From assembly GCF_900102335.1 (NCBI RefSeq), contig NZ_FNBM01000001.1, positions 806,001 to 870,000 on the forward strand: DNA of 64,000 nt. Reading direction: 5' to 3'. The notes below the pieces were generated by a model. The model saw nothing but the letters and a program-made list of their open reading frames with translations. It was not told the DNA's origin and made no database searches. This stretch comes from Phytopseudomonas seleniipraecipitans (lineage in GTDB: Bacteria > Pseudomonadota > Gammaproteobacteria > Pseudomonadales > Pseudomonadaceae). Numbering within the stretch: position 1 is the first letter of the stretch; every line of letters begins with the position of its first letter. A program made the translations under genes and the position numbers. This document shows, one piece after another, positions 17,970 through 23,899 of this stretch.

Positions 17970-18488
17970 CTAGGTTGCTTGCGCCGTAGAGCGCTCGGCG
18001 GCTGCGCTTCTTACCTTCGCCGCCAGCACGGCAGCGCGGATGGCCGCCAGGCTGCGTTTGGCCGCTGGTGATTCGAACACCGCGCTCTCTACCAGCGTGT
18101 ACACGCGCTCGCCGTTATGCAGGGTGAATTGCAAAAACGCCAGGTGATCGGACCACGAACGATAGCGCCGCACCATGAACAAGCTGTGCATGGTAGCGAC
18201 TGCCTGAACGCTGCTCAGCGCAATCCGCCGGTCACCGTGTGGGCTGGCAACGATCAGCTCCTCCTCATGCATCGAAGCGGGCCCGGCCTTGCTCAAGCGC
18301 CGCCATTCCAAGGCAAATCGCCACGCCATGATCAGCAGGCAGCCGCCGACCACCATCAGCTCGGGCAGGCGCGTGTCTGGTGCTCTGACGATCACCAGCA
18401 CGCCGGCAGCCGCCAGAATAGCCAGGGTGATGGAACGGTAGAAATACACGTTCTGAAACTCGGGGAAGGTCAGAAAACGGATGTCCAT
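17970..18488 (-). CDS. hypothetical membrane protein
   Basis: A 172-residue protein with two closely spaced transmembrane helices at about residues 18-35 and 42-60, followed by a cytoplasmic domain of about 100 residues with a strand-rich stretch (ELIVASPHGDRRIALSSVQ, then LAFLQFTLHNGERVYTL), reminiscent of bacterial PH-like membrane proteins, and a basic Ala-rich C-terminal helix. The start at 18488 (MDIRFLTF) was chosen because GGAG is 8 bases upstream; the ATG at 18494 sits too close to it. No function is assigned. Confidence 0.7.
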   Translation of the reverse strand: MDIRFLTFPEFQNVYFYRSITLAILAAAGVLVIVRAPDTRLPELMVVGGCLLIMAWRFALEWRRLSKAGPASMHEEELIVASPHGDRRIALSSVQAVATMHSLFMVRRYRSWSDHLAFLQFTLHNGERVYTLVESAVFESPAAKRSLAAIRAAVLAAKVRSAAAERSTAQAT

Positions 18489-18579
18489 AAACATAACTCC
18501 TTCCAAGCGCCGGTCGTGCCCGACCAACCGGGGCGATCCTGCTTTATCTGCCGAATTCGATTGCAACGATGCAGCGCGA

Positions 18580-18888
18580 CTAGCGCTCTGGCTTCCCTTC
18601 GAAATGCCGCGCAACCCAACCCATTACTAGCCCCGCAACGATACCTATGGCGCCGCAGGTCAAACCCATAGGGCGGTTGGTCATGAAGCCGACGTTTTTC
18701 ACATGGGTGGGCAGGCCAAGCAGGCCGGTGAACAGCAGCATTGCTGCAGACAACGTCACCAGAAAGACGGCACCCGCTCGCCAGGATTGGGTGGGAATAC
18801 TCTTGCGACGGCAATAGGCGTAGGCGAGCCCCAACGGCAGCACGAGCTGTGTCACGAAGAAGAGGATCAGGTTGCTGCCGTCGTTCAT
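18580..18888 (-). CDS. small membrane protein
   Basis: A 102-residue protein starting at 18888 (MNDGSNLILFF) with three or so hydrophobic segments (about 5-25, 37-57 and 72-92) and a basic C-terminus. No family is recognised. It is on the same strand as the hypothetical membrane protein ending at 17970 and separated by 91 bp, so co-transcription is possible. The start is chosen from the first Met that gives a plausible N-terminus; no strong RBS is visible. Confidence 0.6.
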   Translation of the reverse strand: MNDGSNLILFFVTQLVLPLGLAYAYCRRKSIPTQSWRAGAVFLVTLSAAMLLFTGLLGLPTHVKNVGFMTNRPMGLTCGAIGIVAGLVMGWVARHFEGKPER

Positions 18889-19056
18889 CGCAGTCTGCTC
18901 AAGGTGGGCTTGCTTAGCGTAGTGCATCTGCCGGCCACGCTGCGTGATGCGTCACGCAATCCAATGCAATGCAGCGCAGCAGGGTGAGCCAAGGCCGCGC
19001 AGCCAGCGCTTCTGCATTCGCCGTATCGGCAGCGGATCGCGCCTGCTTCGCCGCCG

Positions 19057-19749
19057 TCAGTGAATCGTCGGCGTGAGACGTTCGCTGACCAGTTGCTGCG
19101 CCTGATAGGTCATCTGGTCGAGCAGACGGTCGCGCTTTTTCTCGGCTTCGGTCATGGCCTTCTTGCCGTGCTGCTTCAACAGGTACGCATGAATCTGCCG
19201 CACTTCGGTGGACTGGTAGATGGGTTCCAGGTCCTGCACCGCCACCATGCCGTCCGAGCGATAGTCGCGGGTGTTCATCGATACCTGCGGGCCCTGCGCC
19301 GCCAGCACCTGAAAGCCCAGTGCCTCGAAGGTCGGCACCTGGCCGGTCGAGCAGGCCAGCTCGACATGCGGGTGGCGCTCGATGATCTGCTGCAGCATGG
19401 CCCGCGCAACACCCTTGCGGCGATGGCTGGCCTGCACGGCCAGGTAAGCCAGGGTGCAGGCCTCCGCATCATCGGCGCTCGGCAGGTACAGGGCAAAGCC
19501 CAGCACCACGGCGGGGTCTTCGTCGTCCAAGGCCAAAATCAGCTGCGTCGGGCTCGCCGGCTCGCCGTTCATGGCCTGCAGATACAGGTGCACCTCGAAG
19601 CCGATCACGTACTGGTACAGCTGATACAGCGGGTTACTGGGCGTGAGCGACACGGGGCTGATATCGCTGAAGTAGTCCACCACCATCTGCAGCACCTGGC
19701 TTTTCAGGGACTCGGGCGGCGTTGTATCCAGGTGAACGAGAGTGAACAT
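19057..19749 (-). CDS. GNAT-family N-acetyltransferase
   Basis: A 230-residue protein with a GNAT fold at about residues 60-155. Visible are the strand VVLGFALYLPS, the acetyl-CoA pyrophosphate loop pattern in LAVQASHRRKGVARAML (R/Q-x-x-G-x-A) at about 108-124, and a following CSTGQVPTFEALGF stretch typical of the C-terminal strand pair. A basic helical C-terminal extension (about 185-230) includes KKAMTEAEKKRDRLLDQM. The start at 19749 (MFTLVHLDTTP) is preferred to the frame opening at 19848. The substrate is unknown. Confidence 0.8.
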   Translation of the reverse strand: MFTLVHLDTTPPESLKSQVLQMVVDYFSDISPVSLTPSNPLYQLYQYVIGFEVHLYLQAMNGEPASPTQLILALDDEDPAVVLGFALYLPSADDAEACTLAYLAVQASHRRKGVARAMLQQIIERHPHVELACSTGQVPTFEALGFQVLAAQGPQVSMNTRDYRSDGMVAVQDLEPIYQSTEVRQIHAYLLKQHGKKAMTEAEKKRDRLLDQMTYQAQQLVSERLTPTIH

Positions 19750-19963
19750 CGACAAGCAGGCTCCGGTAGCGGCCCAGTGAAATAGGCGGGCGGCATTGTA
19801 ACGCTTGCAGCCGGGCGGGTGGTTCGGAGTGCAAGCGGTTGCGCTCACGGCCGAATGGGCAGCTGTTGGTGTCCGCGCTTTGCGGCCACACGAAACACCG
19901 ACCCGGTGCTTCAGGTAAAGTTACCCACCCCGTTGCACAGCCCTGACAGATCCATAGAAGGCA

Positions 19964-20353
19964 ATGATGTCATCGAAACGCACGCACACCGCCATGGAGC
20001 GAGAGCTGGCCCGTACGCTCACCACCGCCTGCGAAACCGCCAAGAGCGAGATCGTCGGGTTCCAGTGGCTCACCCATGACGTGGACTACGACGCCTTCCC
20101 GCGCAGCCTGCAGGTGACCTGGGTGTTCGATACCGAGGCCCGCATGAACAGCGCCCTCGGCAGCCCGGACAAGGCGCGCATGCTCGAACTGACGCAGGCC
20201 GCCTTCGACGAGATCGGCATCACCGTCTCGAACATCGCCGCCCACGTCGCCTTTCGCGCCGAACAACGCTTGGCTGCCAGGCCGCACGATAGCGGGCCGG
20301 TGGCATTGGATTCATCGCGGCAGGCAAGGGGCAAACGTGGCCAAGGACATTGA
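19964..20353 (+). CDS. conserved hypothetical protein
   Basis: A 129-residue protein with a compact N-terminal part (about 10-105) containing the pattern GFQWLTHDVDYDAFPRSLQV followed by TWVFDTEARM. In Pseudomonas genomes similar proteins are often labelled Fis-family regulators, but I see no helix-turn-helix motif and do not endorse that. The C-terminal tail is basic and low-complexity. The stop overlaps the start of the next gene by 17 bp, indicating translational coupling with the DUF1289 protein. Confidence 0.65.
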   Translation: MMSSKRTHTAMERELARTLTTACETAKSEIVGFQWLTHDVDYDAFPRSLQVTWVFDTEARMNSALGSPDKARMLELTQAAFDEIGITVSNIAAHVAFRAEQRLAARPHDSGPVALDSSRQARGKRGQGH

Positions 20354-20522
20354 AAATCCCTGCGTCTCGCTGTGCCAGCTCAACAGTGAACTGTGCGTCA
20401 GCTGCGGCCGCACCCGAGAAGAAATCCGCAAATGGCGCGGTATGAAACGCCCCGAGAAGATGGCCACCGTGCAGAAAGCGGCTGCGCGGATGAAGGCGAT
20501 TGCCAAGAAGAAAAGCAAATGA
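20337..20522 (+). CDS. DUF1289 small Cys-rich protein
   Basis: A 61-residue protein with the DUF1289 signature: NPCVSLCQLN at 8-17 and the CVSCGRTREEIRKW motif at 21-33, followed by a Lys/Ala-rich basic tail. The four Cys residues could bind a metal. The start codon is GTG at 20337 (GTG GCC AAG), preceded by AGGGG. The gene overlaps the end of its upstream neighbour by 17 bp in a different frame. Confidence 0.85.
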   Translation: MAKDIENPCVSLCQLNSELCVSCGRTREEIRKWRGMKRPEKMATVQKAAARMKAIAKKKSK

Positions 20523-20536
20523 GCAGGGCAGAGAAT

Positions 20537-20587
20537 GATCGTTCCCACGCTCTGCGTGAGAATGCAGCCTTTGACGCTCTGCGTCAC
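20537..20587. repeat. GATCGTTCCCACGCTC-type repeat, copy a
   Basis: The sequence GATCGTTCCCACGCTCTGCGTG followed by GACGCTCTGCGTC recurs at 21468-21518 and, inverted, at 21566-21615. It contains two short inverted elements centred on CGCTCxGCG. It marks the left end of the RAYT islet. Confidence 0.7.
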
Positions 20588-20616
20588 GAATACCAACGAT
20601 CTATCTCGATCAGTGC

Positions 20617-20646
20617 GTAGGGTGGATGACGCTCTTTTCATCCACC
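20617..20646 (+). repeat. REP element, GTAGGGTGGATGACGC family
   Basis: A 30-bp imperfect palindrome headed by GTAG: GTAGGGTGGATGACGC, then CTTTTCATCCACC. It lies 54 bp beyond the end of the RAYT gene. Further copies lie at 21262-21291, 21321-21350 and 21410-21439. Confidence 0.85.
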
Positions 20647-20699
20647 AAACAAATCTGAGCGCAACAGCTGTCGTCCGTATGCCACAGAGATTCGGCCTC

Positions 20700-21224
20700 T
20701 TACTCGCCGTAATCGCCATCATCCACTTCGGCACACCAGTCTTTCGGATAAACGCCCATTGCCACTGCTCGATGGAAGCTTGAATAGGGCCAATCCACCA
20801 AGTGTTCAACATGCCCATGTTTTATCGGGTTGACGTGGATGTAATCGAAGTGCCGCTGGTAATCCAGCTCATCACGAATCAAGTGCTCCCAGTAACGCCG
20901 CTGCCAGATACCGCGCTCGCCCCGACGCTGCTGATTGGCTGTGCGTGTTTCGGTGATGGGCAAGCGTTTGGCGAAGGCGAATTTGATGACTTTCCAGCGC
21001 AAGGCAAAGTCGGCATCGCCTTGCGGTAGAGTCCATAGGCAGTGCATATGCTCGGGCAGCACCACCCAAGCATCGATATGGAAAGGGTGTCGCGAGCGTG
21101 TGGCCCTTACCGTCTCACGCAGCAGATCGATCTCTCGGATCAGCAGATCGCTGGTGCGGTCACGCAGATTGACGGTGAAGAAGTAAGTAGCGCCGGGAAC
21201 ACGGGCGCGACGGTAATCGGGCAT
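20700..21224 (-). CDS. REP-associated tyrosine transposase (RAYT, Y1/TnpA_REP family)
   Basis: A 174-residue Y1 HUH-type nuclease. The HUH metal-binding motif reads LPEHMHCLW (His59, His61), an N-terminal ATYFFTVNL strand fits the fold, and the likely catalytic tyrosine is Tyr128 in DYIHVNPIKHG. RAYTs are single-copy housekeeping relatives of IS200/IS605 transposases that recognise and process REP sequences headed by GTAG. Here the gene is flanked by REP elements on both sides (one downstream, three upstream), as expected for the source of that REP family. The length is full for the family and all motifs look intact, so it should be active. AAGGATGAG lies upstream of the ATG. Confidence 0.93.
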   Translation of the reverse strand: MPDYRRARVPGATYFFTVNLRDRTSDLLIREIDLLRETVRATRSRHPFHIDAWVVLPEHMHCLWTLPQGDADFALRWKVIKFAFAKRLPITETRTANQQRRGERGIWQRRYWEHLIRDELDYQRHFDYIHVNPIKHGHVEHLVDWPYSSFHRAVAMGVYPKDWCAEVDDGDYGE

Positions 21225-21261
21225 GGCGGCTCATCCTTGAGCGTGCGGGTGTTTTCACCAT

Positions 21262-21291
21262 GGTGGACAAGCTTCGCGTTGTCCACCCTAC
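21262..21291 (-). repeat. REP element, inverted copy
   Basis: Read on the minus strand this is GTAGGGTGGACAACGCG followed by AAGCTTGTCCACC, a palindromic REP with the same GTAG head as the copies beside the RAYT gene. It is oriented opposite to the copy at 21321-21350, so the two form a head-to-head pair (BIME). Confidence 0.85.
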
Positions 21292-21320
21292 ATCCTACAT
21301 CACCACCGCAGTTGCCCTAC

Positions 21321-21350
21321 GTAGGGTGGATGACGCCTTTTTCATCCACC
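21321..21350 (+). repeat. REP element
   Basis: GTAGGGTGGATGACGC then CTTTTTTCATCCACC: nearly identical to the copy at 20617-20646. It is the right half of an inverted pair with 21262-21291 upstream of the RAYT gene. Confidence 0.85.
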
Positions 21351-21409
21351 ATTGCGATGGTAGTCCGGGCTACTTGCTTCGGGCTCCCGGCTCACGGCTC
21401 ACGGCTCCC

Positions 21410-21439
21410 GTAGGGTGAATGACGCTTTTTTCATCCACC
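21410..21439 (+). repeat. REP element
   Basis: GTAGGGTGAATGACGC then TTTTTTCATCCACC, one change from its neighbours in the stem. It follows a short run of GGCTCCCGGCTCACGGCTCACGGCTCCC, which itself contains small direct repeats (CGGCTCA). Confidence 0.8.
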
Positions 21440-21467
21440 ATTGCGTGGATTGTCCGGGCTACTTGCT

Positions 21468-21615
21468 GATCGTTCCCACGCTCCGCGTGGTAACGTTTTC
21501 TGAGGACGCTCCGCGTCCCGCTCTCTGGTTTGCAGATTAGCTGATGTGTCAGTCAGGGGAGTGATCGACGCAGAGCGTCGAGAGCGGCATTACCACGCGG
21601 AGCGTGGGAACGATC
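21468..21615. repeat. inverted pair of GATCGTTCCCACGCTC-type repeats
   Basis: Copy b at 21468-21518 begins GATCGTTCCCACGCTCCGCG and contains GACGCTCCGCGTC; copy c at 21566-21615 is its inverse, containing GACGCAGAGCGTC and ending CGCGGAGCGTGGGAACGATC. They flank 47 bp. The outer end of copy c stops two bases before the AT-rich orphan gene. The repeats have a different head from the GTAG-type REPs and form a second family. Confidence 0.75.
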
Positions 21616-21617
21616 AA

Positions 21618-22364
21618 TCAAATTGACGATATGTAGAGCGGGTATGCTAATAAGTCATTAACTCGCATTTTTCTAGCTTTATAAAAGTAACTCTGCTCGT
21701 CTGTGATATAGCGTCTCATGTAGAGAGTTTTTATAGGCCTGGTTTCTCCTGTTGTAAATGCCCCAATACTGCCTAATTTTATTCCCGGATGGTCATGGTT
21801 CCACCTTCCATAAGGCTCTCTTCCCCAGTTCTCGTTATCAAATAAATTTTTCCCAGTTGCCATATTTACAATGGCCTGTAGGGCTGAGCATCCCGATATT
21901 GTTGTGCAATAGGTGTTTCTAGTGTCTTCGTATAAGGTTTCAACCAAATACAGGAATGTGCCCCTGTATTCATAGCTTTTTTCTGAGAAAGTCGATGGGT
22001 CGGGATCGGATATCCATACGGAAATTCCCTTTAAGTCCGGGAAAGGAAAGTTTTTTGTTATGGGGATATGATATTTTTTTGCTGTTGTACTCTCTAGGAA
22101 AAAATTATTTTCATGCTTGTCATTTTTGTCGATAGGCCGTTCGTGGTGGATTTTATTGTTTTTTCTATAATGCTTCTCTATGGCTTCAATTTTTTCTTCT
22201 GCACTTGGTTGTGCTCTGATCCTTTCTATTTCAAGTTCAAATTTTGGGGAAAAATTTTCAATGGAGAGTTTTCCCTTGCTATTAATCTCTGTTCTTGCCT
22301 TGGGTGGGAGTTGGTTGTAGGAGCTCTCAATAAGGTTTTCATTAATATAGATATAGTTTTTCAT
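21618..22364 (-). CDS. AT-rich orphan protein of unknown function
   Basis: A 248-residue protein I do not recognise with confidence. Its base composition is clearly more AT-rich than every neighbouring gene and its codons favour A/T at third positions (AAA, AAT, ATA), indicating acquisition from another source. The protein is polar, rich in Lys, Asn, Glu and Tyr, with no signal peptide or transmembrane segment. The N-terminus (MKNYIYINENLIESSYNQLP) faintly resembles the start of DUF7019/SAVMC3_10250-type proteins; this is a weak impression. The C-terminal half has a block with TTISGCSALQAIVNMATGKN and GRWNHDHPGIKLGSIG. The ATG follows GGAAAAAAAA, formed by the tail of the nrdB terminator, and the stop is next to a repeat. 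Confidence 0.7.
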   Translation of the reverse strand: MKNYIYINENLIESSYNQLPPKARTEINSKGKLSIENFSPKFELEIERIRAQPSAEEKIEAIEKHYRKNNKIHHERPIDKNDKHENNFFLESTTAKKYHIPITKNFPFPDLKGISVWISDPDPSTFSEKSYEYRGTFLYLVETLYEDTRNTYCTTISGCSALQAIVNMATGKNLFDNENWGREPYGRWNHDHPGIKLGSIGAFTTGETRPIKTLYMRRYITDEQSYFYKARKMRVNDLLAYPLYISSI

Positions 22365-22373
22365 TTTTTTTCC

Positions 22374-22400
22374 AAAAAAAACCCCGCACAGAGGCGGGGT
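22374..22400 (-). terminator. rho-independent terminator of nrdB
   Basis: On the minus strand ACCCCGCC, loop TCTG, then TGCGGGGT, followed by a run of eight T residues. The stem is strong and GC-rich, and it lies 70-96 bp after the nrdB stop codon. The T tract ends 10 bp before the orphan gene's start codon. Confidence 0.9.
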
Positions 22401-22469
22401 GTCTTTCTCCGTGATCCCGAAATTTCTATCAGGCCGAAGTATTTGTAGTTCCTAATTGTCGGCTCAGAA

Positions 22470-23723
22470 TCAATCCCAGCTCAACGCCCCACCAGTCTGA
22501 TACTCGATCACACGGGTCTCGAAGAAGTTTTTCTCTTTCTTCAAGTCCATGATCTCGCTCATCCATGGGAACGGGTTGCTGGCGCCTGGGTATTCTTCTT
22601 TCAGGCCGATCTGGGTCAGGCGGCGGTTGGCGATGAATTTGAGGTAGTCCTCCATCATCGCCGCGTTCATGCCGAGTACGCCGCGGGGCATGGTGTCGCG
22701 GGCGTATTCGATTTCCAGCTGGGCGCCCTGCAGGATCATCTGGGTCGCTTCGTCTTTCATCTGCGCGTCCCACAGGCTCGGGTTTTCGATCTTGATCTGG
22801 TTGATCACGTCGATACCGAAGTTCAGGTGCATGGACTCGTCACGCAGGATGTACTGGAACTGCTCGGCGGTGCCGGTCATCTTGTTGCGGCGGCCCATGG
22901 AGAGGATCTGGGTGAAGCCGCAGTAGAAGAAGATGCCTTCGAGTACGCAGTAGTAGGCGATCAGGTTCTTGAGGAACTGGCGATCGGTTTCTGGGGTGCC
23001 GGTTTCGAACTTGGGATCGGAGATCGAGCGGGTGTACTTGAGGCCCCAGGAGGCTTTCTTCGCGACGCTCGGGATCTCGTGGTACATGTTGAAGATCTCG
23101 CCTTCATCCATGCCCAGCGATTCGATGCAGTACTGGTAGGCGTGGGTGTGGATCGCTTCCTCGAAGGCCTGGCGCAGGATGTACTGGCGGCACTCGGGGT
23201 TGGTGATCAGGCGGTAAACGGCCAGTACCAGGTTGTTGGCAACCAGGCTGTCGGCGGTGGAGAAGAAGCCCAGGTTGCGCATGACGATGCGGCGCTCGTC
23301 TTCGCTGAGACCGTCTGTGGATTTCCACAGCGCGATGTCGGCGTTCATGTTCACTTCCTGCGGCATCCAGTGGTTGGCGCAACCATCCAGATACTTCTGC
23401 CAGGCCCAGTCGTACTTGAAGGGTACGAGTTGGTTGAGGTCGGCGCGGGCGTTGATCATCTGCTTGTCGCCGACTTCCACGCGGCCGGAGGCGCCTTCCA
23501 GATCGTCCAGACCTTCCTGGATGTCGAGGTCGTTCAGGGCTTTCTTGGCACGGGCGACTGCATCGGAGTCGCTGGCGTCGATGGCGCGTGCTTCGAGGGC
23601 GGCGTTGCCACCGACCTGATTGAGTTTGTCCAGGCTCATGTCGGCACTGGCTTGTGCTGCGGTCTGTTTTGGAGCGGCGGCTTCTGCGCCGTCTTCCTTA
23701 TCGAATTCATCCCAGCTCAGCAT
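22470..23723 (-). CDS. nrdB: ribonucleoside-diphosphate reductase, beta subunit (class Ia)
   Basis: A 417-residue R2 subunit that carries the diiron-tyrosyl radical cofactor used by NrdA to make deoxyribonucleotides. The start at 23723 ([12 protein letters not shown]) is preceded by AGGAG with 8-base spacing. Metal-ligand segments are visible, including [17 protein letters not shown] (about 205-221) and [16 protein letters not shown] (about 310-325), and [14 protein letters not shown] in the radical region. An extra N-terminal 60 or so residues, rich in Ala and acidic residues, is typical of the Pseudomonas form. It follows nrdA with a 176-bp gap and ends with a strong terminator. Confidence 0.95.
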   Translation of the reverse strand: MLSWDEFDKEDGAEAAAPKQTAAQASADMSLDKLNQVGGNAALEARAIDASDSDAVARAKKALNDLDIQEGLDDLEGASGRVEVGDKQMINARADLNQLVPFKYDWAWQKYLDGCANHWMPQEVNMNADIALWKSTDGLSEDERRIVMRNLGFFSTADSLVANNLVLAVYRLITNPECRQYILRQAFEEAIHTHAYQYCIESLGMDEGEIFNMYHEIPSVAKKASWGLKYTRSISDPKFETGTPETDRQFLKNLIAYYCVLEGIFFYCGFTQILSMGRRNKMTGTAEQFQYILRDESMHLNFGIDVINQIKIENPSLWDAQMKDEATQMILQGAQLEIEYARDTMPRGVLGMNAAMMEDYLKFIANRRLTQIGLKEEYPGASNPFPWMSEIMDLKKEKNFFETRVIEYQTGGALSWD

Positions 23724-23899
23724 GGCTTGGCTCCTGCTTGAGGGCCGGCGTGTGGCCGGCCTGTATGGATAGTGGCTAATCATGTGTGGCTCGCGGTGCA
23801 CGCAGAGCGCTACGGCTGATTATCAGAGGCCAGGGCGTGCCTGGCTTTTGCGTTATGCGTGCCGGGCGGCAGTGATGGCTGCAACCCGGCGGAAGCCTC

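Noticed and set aside
19964-20353. Fis-family regulator label for the 129-residue protein
   Set aside because: There is no helix-turn-helix or Fis C-terminal motif; only gene-database habit suggests it.
20700-21224. IS200/IS605 insertion element
   Set aside because: No element-like boundaries, no orfB, and the flanks are REPs; the protein is the RAYT branch, which does not usually mobilise itself.
22113-22448. 111-residue hydrophobic open frame antisense to the AT-rich orphan
   Set aside because: Hydrophobicity follows from T-rich sequence opposite to Lys/Asn codons; it runs through the nrdB terminator and has no RBS.
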